64,000 bases of DNA from DASUPK01 sp963848955 (GCA_963848955.1 CAWKFQ010000010.1:124001-188000); one strand, 5' to 3'; shown: positions 50,785-59,460, counted from the stretch's first letter. Made by a program: numbers and translations. Notes: a model not told the origin generated them from the letters alone.

Positions 50785-51354
50785 AGGCGGTCGTAGACCG
50801 CGAGGGAGACTGCCTTCGCGGCCGCGAGTCGCTGGGACTGGGGCAGGCCTCGGTGTTGATGGCGGCGATGAGCACGCGCTTGCCCCTGGCCGAGAGCAGC
50901 TGGTTGAGCCAGGGCAGCCAGTTGGCCCCGGCGGGTCCCAGCGCCTTTGAGCCGATACCGGAAACCGGCTGCGGCTGGAAGTGCTTCCTGTCGACCGCAA
51001 ACTGAGCGGATTCGGTGATCCGGTTCTGGTAGCGCTGAACGGCGTCCTGCGCCCCGTCCATCGAGATCTCGACGACCTTCGCGAAATCGCAGCTGGAGAG
51101 CCGCTGGGTGCCGGCTGCCTCAGGGGATTGGACCTTCCGCTCGTATCCGCTGGAGCGGAGCGCCCGCTTGACCTCCGCCGGCCAGGGCGCGGTCGCAGAC
51201 TCTGACCATCGGCCCGCTCGGCGCCGCCACGGTGGTGGTCGGCTGCGAGGGAGTGACCGTTGTGCTGGTCGTGTCGGAGTTGGAACTTCCGCAGCCCACC
51301 AGAGCCGGAACGCACGGCCAGGGCGCAGATGATCCAAACCCGGGACGGCCCCAT
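50781..51354 (-). CDS. lipoprotein of unknown function, frameshifted
   Basis: About 191 aa when repaired: ATG 51354, signal with lipobox ALVGC then GSSNSDTTSTTVTPSQPTTT, a Ser/Thr linker, then VCDRALAG, VKRALRSSGYERKVQSPEAA, RLSSCDFAKVVEISMDGAQD, AVQRYQNRITESAQFAVDRK, VSGIGSKALGPAGANWLPWL, LLSARGKRVLIAAINTEGLP and AAAKAVSLAVYDRL with stop TAG at 50781-50783. Breaks near 51305, 51185 and 50830. Two Cys in the mature part suggest a disulfide. The region resembles small actinobacterial septum/resistance-type lipoproteins of no known role. Confidence 0.65.
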
Positions 51355-51367
51355 GACCCGGCGGGCC

Positions 51368-51594
51368 TCAGTGCTTGTCGCCGCGGCGGAAGCGGGGGAG
51401 GGCAAGGCCGATCACGAAGCCGATTCCGCCTGAGATCAGGAGCGCCACCACGAGGGGCGCGTTGGCCTCGCCGACGATGAAGTCGATCGTCACCTTCTGG
51501 GAGTTGAAGCGGCGAAGATGACGCCCAGCGCGGCCAGCACGACGACGACCCAAAACCGAACGCCGCGACCTCCGGACCTGGGTGTTCCCTCCAT
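51368..51594 (-). CDS. LapA-domain (DUF1049) small membrane protein, one frameshift
   Basis: About 75 aa: MEGTPRSGGRGVRFWVVVVL, AALGVIFA, then after one missing base near 51510 FNSQKVTIDFIVGEANAPLV, VALLISGGIGFVIGLALPRF and RRGDKH. Two transmembrane helices joined by the N-S-Q-x-V-x-x-D/N-F motif are typical of LapA-like proteins linked to lipid or envelope assembly. TAGGGT lies 8 nt before the ATG at 51594. Confidence 0.8.
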
Positions 51595-51691
51595 CGCGGG
51601 CGACCCTAGCACGGCGATTCGGCGCCGATTGGTGAGCCTCTCGGCACCTCCGCGAATCTCCGGCGTATGGCCGAACCTAGCTTCGCTTCGA

Positions 51692-52613
51692 GTGTGGCCG
51701 AGCCGGATCGGGCCAGGGAACGGTCGAGTGGATTGCCCTGATCGCACTCGTCTCGACGGCGCTCGGTGCGCTGGCCTGGGTGGTCGGACTGCGCCTGCCC
51801 GGGATCGCCCTGGCCAACGAGATCGGCGAGAGGCTCGATTTGCGCGGTCCGGCTCACCGAGGACTGCGCGAAACGAGCCGCGGTCTGCGGGCGGCGAACG
51901 GTGCCGAGGTGGCCGCGCTGCTGCGCGACCACGCGCCGGCACTGCTCTACGAGGACGGGATGCGGCACTCTCCGGTCGACTTCCGTGCGCTGCCGGTCGG
52001 ACTCGTGCGCCGAGGGGCCGGAGAGCGGCGCGGTGACCCGGACGCGTCGACGGACTGAGGGTCGTCGCCTTCACCCACGTCGATCGACTGCCGCTCGGGG
52101 CACGTCGCGAGCCACCGAAGCCTGGGGCGGCGACTGCTCCGGCGTCCGCACGCGGCAACCTCTATCTCCAGTTCTGGCTCTACTACCCGGGCAGCGCGAC
52201 GGCCGAGGGCAGCACCCCGCTCAAGGGCCCGATCCGCCGCGCTGAGCACGGCGCTCGGGCATTCGACGTACCACCCCGATGACTGGGAGGGCTACCAGGT
52301 GCGGATCGGGCCAGCGCGGGACGCTTCGCCCGCGCAAGCTCGCACCACGGCTACAACGGCTGGAGATCCCGACGGCGACCGCTACTGCATCTCGGGCGGC
52401 AGCCACGCGGGGCGGCCGCTCCGCACCGTCACGCGAGGTCCTGGATTCCGAGTGCCGCCTCGCCTGCCTCACGGCGCCGGACCACCAAGGACCGGGGACT
52501 CGTCCTGATCCCGCTCGAGACGCTGCCGGATCGCGACCGGTATGCCTTCGCGATCAGCCCGCCCTGGCGGAAGCGCGTCTATTTCGACCCGGAGTACGCA
52601 GGACACCGACTAG
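51692..52613 (+). pseudogene. secreted or anchored protein, Vps62-like, heavily frameshifted
   Basis: Pieces in three frames read as one protein: WIALIALVSTALGALAWVVG (membrane anchor), LPGIALANEIGERL, then ICAVRLTEDC, NGAEVAALLRDHAPALLYED, GMRHSPVDFR, CRSDSCAEGPESGAV, VVAFTHVD, NLYLQFWLYYPGSATAEGST, YHPDDWEGYQVRIGP, and LVLIPLETLPDRDRYAFAIS ending WRKRVYFDPEYAGTD. The H-P-D-D-W-E motif recalls Vps62-like domains; the paired Cys suggest disulfides. Start GTG 51692 is a guess. At least six indels; the coding pattern between them is intact. The stop TAG overlaps that of the SDR gene at CTAG (52610-52613). Confidence 0.5.
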
Positions 52614-53377
52614 CGCGGCGGCATCCGCAGCGCGCCGTCGAGCCGGATCGCCTCACCGTTCAGCATCGTGTTCTCGACGATCTGACAGGCGAGCTGGCCG
52701 TACTCCTCGGGCCGCCCGAGGCGCTGCGGGAAGGGGATGCCCGCGCCCAGCGCCTGGCGCTGCTCCTCTGGCAGCGCGCCGAGCAGCGGCGTGTCGAAGA
52801 GGCCCGGGGCGATCGTGTTCACCCGGACACCGCGCCCGGCCATGTCGCGAGCGGCGGGCAGCGTCAGGCCGACCACCCCGCCCTTCGAGGCCGAGTAGGC
52901 CACCTGCCCGATCTGGCCGTCCCAGGCGGCGATCGAGGCGGTGTTGATGCAGACGCCGCGCTCGCCCTCCTCGTCGGGCTCGTTGTCGGACATCGCGGCG
53001 CAGGCGAGCCGGAGGACGTTGAACGTCCCGACCAGGTTCACCTTGATCACGTTGTGGAAGATCTCCAGGTCGTGCGGGCCCTGCTTGGAGGCCGTGCGCT
53101 GAGCCCAGCCGATGCCGGCGCAGCAGACCGAGATTCGCAGCCCGCCGGGCGCGTCCGCGGCGGCCTCGACCGCCGCCTGCACCGGGTCCGGCTCCATCAC
53201 ATTCGCCTCCATGAACGCGGCGTTTTCGCCGAGCTCGGAGGCGAGCGCCTCGCCCTTCTCGGTGTTCATGTCGGCGATGACGACGGAGGCGCCCCGCTCG
53301 TGCAGGGCGCGGACGGTCGCCGCCCCCAGACCCGAGGCGCCACCTGCGACCAGCGCGCTTGCCCCCTCGATCCTCAT
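52610..53377 (-). CDS. short-chain dehydrogenase (3-hydroxyacyl-CoA dehydrogenase type II-like)
   Basis: 255 aa. NAD-binding ALVAGGASGLGAATVRAL at residues 8-25, DMNTEKGEAL, VCCAGIGWA (N-A-G equivalent), and the catalytic Ser-Tyr-Lys in NTASIAAWDGQIGQVAYSAS followed by KGG. GDMEANV-type spacing and RVNTIAPGLFDTPLLGALPE, PFPQRLGRPEEYGQLACQIV are close to HSD10/FadB2-like enzymes that oxidise 3-hydroxyacyl-CoA in isoleucine and fatty-acid breakdown. Intact. Could also act on other secondary alcohols. Confidence 0.9.
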   Translation of the reverse strand: MRIEGASALVAGGASGLGAATVRALHERGASVVIADMNTEKGEALASELGENAAFMEANVMEPDPVQAAVEAAADAPGGLRISVCCAGIGWAQRTASKQGPHDLEIFHNVIKVNLVGTFNVLRLACAAMSDNEPDEEGERGVCINTASIAAWDGQIGQVAYSASKGGVVGLTLPAARDMAGRGVRVNTIAPGLFDTPLLGALPEEQRQALGAGIPFPQRLGRPEEYGQLACQIVENTMLNGEAIRLDGALRMPPR

Positions 53378-53426
53378 CGGCGCGGCACGGTAACGAAATA
53401 GTCCACGGCCGGCGGAGCCATCCCGT

Positions 53427-53432
53427 TAGGGT
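53427..53432 (+). promoter_or_regulatory. -10 element before egtB
   Basis: TAGGGT, then GTTCTC (6 nt), then ATC at 53439 in the egtB frame; no ATG or GTG in that frame until a TTG at 53517. Confidence 0.45.
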
Positions 53433-53438
53433 GTTCTC

Positions 53439-54680
53439 ATCGCGGAGGTTGCAGCCCCCACCAGCGAGGGTGGCGCGCGTCCGGCTTCCGACCGCAAGGC
53501 CGAGCTGGCCGGGCGCTTGGAGGAGGCACGTCGCCACACCCTGAGGTTGATCGAGCCGCTCACGGAGGAGCAGCTGAACCGGGTCTACGACCCGATTCTC
53601 AGCCCCCTGATCTGGGATCTGGGGCACATCGCCAACTTCGAGGAGCTCTGGCTGGTTCAGCGCATCGGCCGGCGCCAGCCACTCCGCGGAGAGCTGGGTG
53701 AGTTCTACGACGCGATCGAGCAGCCCCGCAAGATCCGCGGCGAGCTGCCCATCCTGAAGGCGGACGAGGTGCGGCCCTACATGGAAGGGGTCCGCGAGCG
53801 AACCCTCGAGGTCCTCGCCGAGATCGAGCTCGATCCCGAGGACCCGCTGCTGGCGGACGGCTTCGTCTACGAGATGTTGCTCGCCCACGAGTACCAGCAC
53901 AACGAGACCATGCTCCAGCTGCTGCAGATGGTCGAGTCCTACGAGCCCGCCGAGGTGGACGGCGCCCCGGCGGCCGAGCCGGTCTCGGACGGTCCCGAGA
54001 TGGTCCTGGTCGAGGGCGGACCTCACGAGATCGGGGCGGCCAGCGTTGGATTCGCGTACGACAACGAGCGCCCCCGCCATCGGGTCGAGCTCGAACCCTT
54101 CTGGATCGACCGCACTCCGGTGACCAACGCCGCCTACATGACCTACCTCGAGGAGACCGGTTCCGAGCCGCCGATGTATTGGGAGCGCGACGGCGAGGAC
54201 GGCTGGGTCCGGACCGCGATGGGCCGAACGCAGGAGGTCGATCCGCGCCTGCCCGTGGTCCACGTCTCGTGGGACGAGGCCGACGCCTTCGCGCGCTGGG
54301 CGGAGAAGCGTCTGCCCACCGAGGCGGAATGGGAGGCCGCCGCGCACGGCGCTAGCCGCGAGCGAGCCAACCTCGACGAGTTCTCCTTCGGCCCGGCGCC
54401 GGCCGGCGCTTACGCCGACGCCGCCTCGGATTGCGGCGCCGTGCAGATGCTGGGTGACGTCTGGGAGTGGACGAGCTCCGACTTCACCGCCTACCCCGGC
54501 TTCGAGGCCTTCCCCTACGCCGAGTATTCGGAGGTCTTCTTCGGCGATGAGCACAAGGTGCTGCGTGGTGGGGCGTGGGCGACTCGCCGCAATGTGATCC
54601 GAATCAGCTTCCGGAACTGGGACCTGCCCATCCGCCGCCAGATCTTCTCGGGCATCCGTTGCGCCAGGAACGACGTATGA
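53439..54680 (+). CDS. egtB: ergothioneine biosynthesis iron-dependent sulfoxide synthase EgtB
   Basis: 413 aa if begun at ATC 53439 (I/M-AEVAAPTSEGGARPASDRK); the first canonical start in frame is TTG 53517. N-terminal DinB-like domain with iron ligands in IWDLGHIANFEELWL and LAHEYQHNETMLQLLQMVES (the H...HEYQH set). C-terminal formylglycine-enzyme-like domain: VLVEGGPHEIGAASVGFAYD, ERPRHRVELEPFWIDRTPVT, WDEADAFARWAEKRLPTEAE, VWEWTSSDFTAYPGFEAFPY, VLRGGAWATRRNVIRISFRN. It joins a thiol (gamma-glutamylcysteine or cysteine) to hercynine with O2. Coupled to egtD by ATGA. Confidence 0.93.
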   Translation: MAEVAAPTSEGGARPASDRKAELAGRLEEARRHTLRLIEPLTEEQLNRVYDPILSPLIWDLGHIANFEELWLVQRIGRRQPLRGELGEFYDAIEQPRKIRGELPILKADEVRPYMEGVRERTLEVLAEIELDPEDPLLADGFVYEMLLAHEYQHNETMLQLLQMVESYEPAEVDGAPAAEPVSDGPEMVLVEGGPHEIGAASVGFAYDNERPRHRVELEPFWIDRTPVTNAAYMTYLEETGSEPPMYWERDGEDGWVRTAMGRTQEVDPRLPVVHVSWDEADAFARWAEKRLPTEAEWEAAAHGASRERANLDEFSFGPAPAGAYADAASDCGAVQMLGDVWEWTSSDFTAYPGFEAFPYAEYSEVFFGDEHKVLRGGAWATRRNVIRISFRNWDLPIRRQIFSGIRCARNDV

Positions 54681-55688
54681 ACGGCATCAACGCCGCAGCC
54701 ACCGACCGAATCACCGTGGAGGTCAACCTGCCTCCGGGCGGTCCCCTGTCGGGAATGGCCGCGGACGTCAGGGCCGGTCTCACCAGCCCCTTCAAGGAGC
54801 TCTCGCCGCGCTACTTCTACGACGAGCTTGGCTCCGAGCTCTTCGAGCGGATCACCGAGCTCGATGAGTACTACCCGACGCGCTGCGAGCGCCAGATCCT
54901 CCAGGGTGAGTCGGAGAGCATCTGCGAGGCCGCCAACCGGCCCGCCAGCCTGATCGAGCTGGGGTCCGGGTCGGCTCGCAAGACTCGCGTGCTGCTCGAC
55001 GCGATGCGGGGCGCGAGCTGCCTGGAGACCTACTGCCCCGTCGACATCTCGGAGGAGATCACCCGCGAGACCGCGGAGGCGATCGCCGCCGAGTACGAGG
55101 ACGTCAACGTCCACGGGCTCGTCTGCGACTTCGAATTCGACCTCGAACGGGTGCCGGTCGAGGGGCCACGCGTGATCGCGCTGCTCGGCGGGACGGTCGG
55201 CAACTTCGCGCCGCACCAGCGCGCGGGTTTCCTGCGGCGGATCTCGAACCTGCTCGGACCGGAGGACCGCTTCCTCCTCGGAACCGACCTGGTCAAGGAT
55301 CCGGCGACCCTCGAGGCGGCTTACAACGACTCAGAGGGCGTGACTGCGGAGTTCAACAAGAACGTCCTGGCCGTCCTCAACCGGGAGCTCGGCGCGGACT
55401 TCGACCTCGAGTCATTCGAGCACGTCGCCCGTTGGGATCCGGAGAACCTCTGGGTGGATATCCGGCTGCGCTCCCTCGCGAACCAGGTGGTCAACTTCGA
55501 CGCGCTCGACATGCTCGTCCCGTTCGGGGCCGGGGAGGAGATGAGGACCGAGATCTCCACCAAGTTCCTTCGGCCCGGGCCTGGAGGGGATCTATGCCGA
55601 GGCCGGCCTCGAGCTGACCGATTGGTGGACGGACCGCGAGGGGCTCTACGCACTGAGCCTGGCGCGCGCCTCGAGCTCGAGCTCGTAG
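54677..55688 (+). CDS. egtD: L-histidine N(alpha)-methyltransferase EgtD, one frameshift
   Basis: About 337 aa when repaired, starting at the ATG that overlaps the egtB stop. Substrate and SAM-site blocks: SPRYFYDELGSELFERITEL, DEYYPTRCERQILQGESESI, LIELGSGSARKTRVLLDAMR (SAM G-S-G-S), PVDISEEITRETAEAIAAEY, ALLGGTVGNFAPHQRAGFLR, RFLLGTDLVKDP, YNDSEGVTAEFNKNVLAVLN (the Y-N-D motif), MRTEISTKF. Break near 55578 (one extra G), then GLEGIYAEAGLELTDWWTDR. It trimethylates histidine to hercynine. EgtA, EgtC and EgtE are not in the window. Confidence 0.93.
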
Positions 55689-56165
55689 CGCTGCAACGTG
55701 ATCGCGTCCCGTCCCCAGCGCGGGGCGGTGTCCTCGCCGGTGACCACGAACCCGTGCTCGCGATAGAGGTGGGCGGCGGCCTCGTAGCTCGCTGAAGGTC
55801 TCGAGCCAGACCCGCCTGTAGCCCTGGTCCTCGGCGAACGCAAGCATCTCGCCGAGCAGCCGCCGCCCGAGCCCATTGCCCCTGACCTCCGGGCTGAGGA
55901 CGACCCAACGGATCGCCGCGTCGCCGTCGCCCTCGTCGCTGAGGCCGATGGAGCCTGCATGTGCTGCCGTCCAGCTCGACGATCCGGATCGCCTCCCGCT
56001 CGCCCGGGAACCCCCGCTCGGCGGCACGAGCCACGGCGGCTGGCGACGAAGTCCCCGAAACCGGGAGTCGACGCCGTACTCCTCTCCGTAGACGTGCCGG
56101 TGGTGTTCGACGATCGCCTCCAGATCGCCCTGGCGGAGCTCGTCGCGGACGGTCACCTCGTTCAC
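55646..56165 (-). CDS. GNAT family N-acetyltransferase, frameshifted
   Basis: About 173 aa when repaired. GTG start at 56165: VNEVTVRDELRQGDLEAIVE, HHRHVYGEEYGVDSRF; then from other frames REAIRIVELDGST, IRWVVLSPEVRGNGLGRRLL (the acetyl-CoA loop R-G-N-G-L-G), GEMLAFAEDQGYRRVWLETF and AAHLYREHGFVVTGEDTAPR, WGRDAITLQRYELELEARA. At least three breaks (near 56045, 55960 and 55790). GTGA overlap with the upstream small gene. The 3' end overlaps egtD by 43 bp tail to tail. Confidence 0.78.
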
Positions 56166-56509
56166 GCGGTCACCAGTTCCGGTCGCGGCAGCGAGCGGGG
56201 TGGCGGGCGAGCGCTCGGGCCGCACCCGGAGCCTCCGGCATGGCAGCGCAGCAGCTCGCAGAGCTCCGCCGTGCGGCGGAACGGGTCGGCGACCATCTCG
56301 CCGGTCGCCAGCGAGATCGCCGCCTCGATCCGGCCGCCGCGCTCGGCAACCAGGTGGGGGCCGGGGGGAGCGGGCGGGAGTCCAGCTGGGCCAGCCGCTC
56401 GAGCGCGGCGCCGTCAGTGTCCGGCGGCGAGCCGCACGGTGACGGGGCGCTCCCAGGCCGCCCTCCGGTGCGAGCCGTGATCCGGTGGAGTCGAGTCCGA
56501 TTGCGCCAT
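56162..56509 (-). CDS. conserved small protein, frameshifted
   Basis: About 115 aa: MAQSDSTPPDHGSHRRAAWE, RPVTVRLAA, TDGAALERLAQLDSRPLPP, GPHLVAERGGRIEAAISLAT, GEMVADPFRRTAELCELLRC. This matches a short protein type with the pattern L-A-x-L-D-S-x-x-x-P-x-G-P-x-L-V-A-E-x-x-G that is common in Solirubrobacterales and probably a degenerate GNAT N-terminal half. It is coupled (GTGA at 56162-56165) to a real GNAT gene. Two breaks, near 56420 and 56365. Function unknown. Confidence 0.62.
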
Positions 56510-56525
56510 GAGGCGATTATGGCCT

Positions 56526-56535
56526 CGATCGCGAT
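56526..56535. promoter_or_regulatory. palindrome in the divergent LysR region
   Basis: GATCGCGATC, a perfect 10-bp palindrome 17 bp from the start of the minus-strand small gene. Shares GATCG with the operator-like dyad at 56563-56579. Confidence 0.35.
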
Positions 56536-56549
56536 CTACGCAAGATGTT

Positions 56550-56579
56550 GTTGTCACCGAATCGATCGTGATTTACGAT
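56550..56579 (+). promoter_or_regulatory. sigma70 promoter with overlapping dyad, LysR gene
   Basis: -35 TTGTCA (56550-56555), 17-bp spacer, -10 TACGAT (56573-56578). A perfect inverted repeat GATCGT-N5-ACGATC (56563-56579) overlaps the -10, so a bound regulator would block it; this fits LysR autorepression. Confidence 0.6.
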
Positions 56580-56588
56580 CAATCCCGG

Positions 56589-57470
56589 ATGGAGCTGCGC
56601 CAGCTCAGATACGTCGAGGCGGTCGCCGGCATCGGCACTTCACCCGCGCGGCCGAGGAGCTCCATGTCGCCCAGTCGGCCCTCTCCCACCAGATTCGCCG
56701 TCTGGAGGCGGAGCTCGGCACGGAGCTCTTTAGCCGCACCAGCCGCTCCGTGACCGTCACCGAGGCGGGAGAGGCGGTGGCCGCGCGGGCGCGCGGCGTC
56801 CTGGATCAGGTCGACGGCCTGCGGCACGAGGTGGACGAGCTTCGGGGCCTGGTCCGAGGCGAGGTCAGGGTCGGGGCGACGCTGCCTGCTGGGGAGGTCG
56901 ACGTCCCGGGCGTGCTGGTCAGCTTCAGCGAGGCCTATCCCGGGATCGAGGTGGAGCTGCAGGAGGGGACGGCCGGCGAGATGCTCGCCCACCTCGCCGA
57001 GAACCGAATCGATGCCTCCTTCTGCCTGCTCGCCGAGGATCCCCCTGCCCGAGATCGCGGTCGAGCAGCTCAGCGAGGAGGAGATCGTCGCCGCCTTCCC
57101 CGCGGGAGCGGGCCCGGACCGGGAGCGGGTGACCGCCGCCGAGCTCTCCCGCCACACGCTGATCACGCCGCGATCCGGCTCCTCGATCAAGCAGGCGGCG
57201 GACGAGTTCTTCGCCCGCGCCGGCAAGACGATGGACGTCTCCCTCGAGAGCGGCGATCCCTTCCTGCTGCGCTGTCTCGTGTCCAGCGGCTTCGGTGCCG
57301 CCGTGCTGCCCGCCTCGCTCACCCGGCGGGAGGGCCCGCGGTCGACGTCCGGAGGCTGCGCCCGGCCGTTCGCCTGCGCGCCACGCTGATCTGGCACGAC
57401 GCGCCGGCACCAGACGCCGGCGGCCCGCGCCTTCATCGACTTCATCCGGGCCGAGGCGCGACGCGGTTAA
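56589..57470 (+). CDS. LysR-type transcriptional regulator, frameshifted
   Basis: About 294 aa when repaired. HTH MELRQLRYVEAVAG, then after a break near 56635 HFTRAAEELHVAQSALSHQI, RRLEAELGTELFSRTSRSVT and VTEAGEAVAARARGVLDQVD. Effector domain VRVGATLPAGEVDVPGVLVS, RIDASFCLLAEDPP, then LPEIAVEQLSEEEIVAAFPA, SRHTLITPRSGSSIKQAADE, LLRCLVSSGFGAAVLPASLT. Further breaks near 57047, 57335 and 57405. Its stop TAA overlaps the convergent carotenoid oxygenase stop at TTAA. The target is unknown; the divergent small gene/GNAT operon is the obvious candidate. Confidence 0.83.
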
Positions 57471-58890
57471 TCCCCGACGAACTGCCCGTGGAAGCCGTAC
57501 GGGATGCGGTGCGGTGCCTCGGCTCGAGCCAGCTCGCTCAGGTCGGCTGCATCCAGCACGAGCAGGAAGGAGCGGCCGGAGCTCGAGTCGAAGACGACCG
57601 AGAGCAGGACGCCCTCGTCCTCGGCCCTGCGCTCGGGCCGCCCGACGAACACCGGCTCCCCCGGGCTGCAGCCGTCCTCGGCCCACTCGGTCGTCGAGCC
57701 GCTCGTCGACGTCGGTCTTGACGATCCGGTCGAGCCAGCCCGACTTCGCGTCGACGCCCCAGACATAGCGGTAGGGCCGCTCGTTGTTGCGGCCGTAGTT
57801 GATCCGAGGCAGCTCGAGGCCCTCGGCGAGCTGCTCATGGGTGACCTCTCCCGAGCCGAGTCGATCCGGAAGCGGCGCAGCTCGGCCCGGGCGGCCGGCT
57901 TGCCCTCACGGAGGCGGTCGAGGTAGAGGTCCTCGACGATCTGTGCGTCGGCGTAGGTGCAGGCGTCGACGACGACTGAGCCGTTCTCCTCGTAGGCGTT
58001 CGCGTGGTGGAAGCAGAAGAACGGGTCGGTCTCGAAGGGCCCGGTCGCCTCGCCGGTTCGCCGGTCGACCAGGGTGATCCTGGTGCCGAGCTCCGGCTTC
58101 CAGCGGTAGTTCTCGATGTAGGGGCGCCCCGAGAGCGGGACGCTGATCGGGTTCACAACGAACGGGAACTCGGCGAGGACCAGCCAGCGCTCGGTGAGCC
58201 CGAACGAGTGCATGTAGGCGGGCTCGCCTGACCGGGAGCTCCGCGGTCACCTGGGGCTTGGTGGCGCCCGGGACGCAGGAGGTAGAAGCGGTAGCGATTG
58301 CGCGGACCGAGCTTGGCCGCGTAGTTCAGCATCCCGCCGCTCGCCGCGATCGAGATGGGGGTGCGCGGTGGTCAGCATCCCCGGAGCCTTGTAGGCGACC
58401 CCGGCCGTCTCCAGGGTGTCGCCGTCGAATTCGACGGCGATCGGCGTCTCGGTCATCGAGATGTATCGCTCGCCCAGCTTGACCAGATTGACGTTTGCGT
58501 TGTCGGTGAGCTTCGGCGAGAAGATCGACATCGCACGCGCGAACAGCGAACGGCACGGGTCGGTGGCGAACTCCGAGTAGACGATCTCGCCCTTCTCCTG
58601 CGCCGCGCGGTACGCCCTGGTCTGGAGGAAGCGGTTCGCGTAGGAGACCTCGCCGTCCGCGATGCCGAAGCGGTGCAGCATCGCGAAGCCGTCGAACCAG
58701 TGGTTCATCGTCTGGCTGCCGACCTCCCACTTCGCCGGGCGCGGTGCGGACCAGCGAGCCCTGCAGCCAGTCGGGGAGCCGGCCCTCCACCGGCAGACGG
58801 TCGACGTGGGTCTCGTCGATCGAGTGACTCGAACCCGGCGGTCAGGTCCCGCTCGGTGGCGGGCTGGATGGTCTCGGCAACCTGGCTCAT
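57467..58890 (-). CDS. carotenoid oxygenase (RPE65/CCD family), heavily frameshifted
   Basis: About 474 aa when repaired. ATG 58890 with GGAGAC upstream. MSQVAETIQPATERDLTAGF, VEGRLPDWLQGSLVRTAP, MNHWFDGFAMLHRFGIADGE, VSYANRFLQTRAYRAAQEKG, PNVNLVKLGERYISMTETP-like core, and TAHPH with an iron His. Then LSGRPYIENYRWKPELGTRI, FFCFHHANAYEENGSVVVDA (F-x-H-x-x-N-A-Y-E, iron His) and a terminal RIPYGFHGQFVGD (iron His). Seven-bladed propeller, non-haem iron, cleaves a carotenoid or stilbene double bond. Breaks near 58830, 58740, 58365, 58275, 58228, 57850 and 57700. Divergent from padR. Confidence 0.85.
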
Positions 58891-58916
58891 GGCTGTCTCC
58901 TGAATAGTTCAATCCG

Positions 58917-58932
58917 TACGGTTCGCACCGTA
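58917..58932. promoter_or_regulatory. inverted repeat, probable PadR operator
   Basis: TACGGT-TCGC-ACCGTA, perfect 6-bp arms, centred between the carotenoid oxygenase start (58890) and the padR start (58949), with a PadR -10 at 58936-58941 directly beside it. Confidence 0.6.
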
Positions 58933-58935
58933 TCG

Positions 58936-58941
58936 TATTCT
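58936..58941 (+). promoter_or_regulatory. -10 element of a leaderless start (PadR)
   Basis: TATTCT, then 7 nt, then the ATG at 58949. Confidence 0.45.
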
Positions 58942-58948
58942 GCCGTGG

Positions 58949-59460
58949 ATGGCAAAGACCCGGCTCACCCCGACCTCGTACGTCGTCCTCGGGCTGATCG
59001 AGCAGATGCAGCCCGCCTCGCCCTACGACCTCAAGCGTGCGGTGGCGATGGGCGTCGGGCATTTCTGGTCGCTGCCCCACACCCAGCTCTACTCCGAGTG
59101 CACCCGTCTGGCCGAGGCGGGCCTTCTCACGGAGCGGCGCGAGGAGTCGGGCAGGCGACGGCGCATCTACCGGCTGACGCAAGGCCGGGGCGGAGGAGCT
59201 CGATCGCTGGCGGGCCGAGCCCACCAGTCGAGCTCTACGAGCTGCGGGATGCCGGCCTGCTCAAGCTCTTCTTCGGCGCCGACGCGCGGAAGCTCGCCCC
59301 GCGGCAGCTCGAGGCCCACGAGGCCAAGCTCCGCGAGTACGAGGCGCAGCTCGAGGAATGCCGCCGGATCGACGCGCCCGAGGGGATCATTCACGCCATC
59401 GAGTGCGGCATCGGCCACGAGCGCGAGTACGTCCGCTTCTGGAAGCGGCTAGGGCGCTAG
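58949..59460 (+). CDS. PadR family transcriptional regulator, one frameshift
   Basis: About 170 aa when repaired. Winged helix: LTPTSYVVLGLIEQMQPASP, YDLKRAVAMGVGHFWSLPHT (P-H-T-Q-L-Y recognition), LYSECTRLAEAGLLTERREE, SGRRRRIYRLT. After the break near 59190: ELRDAGLLKLFFGADARKLA, HEAKLREYEAQLEECRRIDA, PEGIIHAIECGIGHEREYVR, the C-terminal coiled-coil dimer arm. Divergent from a carotenoid oxygenase gene with a perfect dyad between them, so repression of that gene and itself, relieved by a small aromatic or apocarotenoid ligand, is inferred. Confidence 0.87.
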
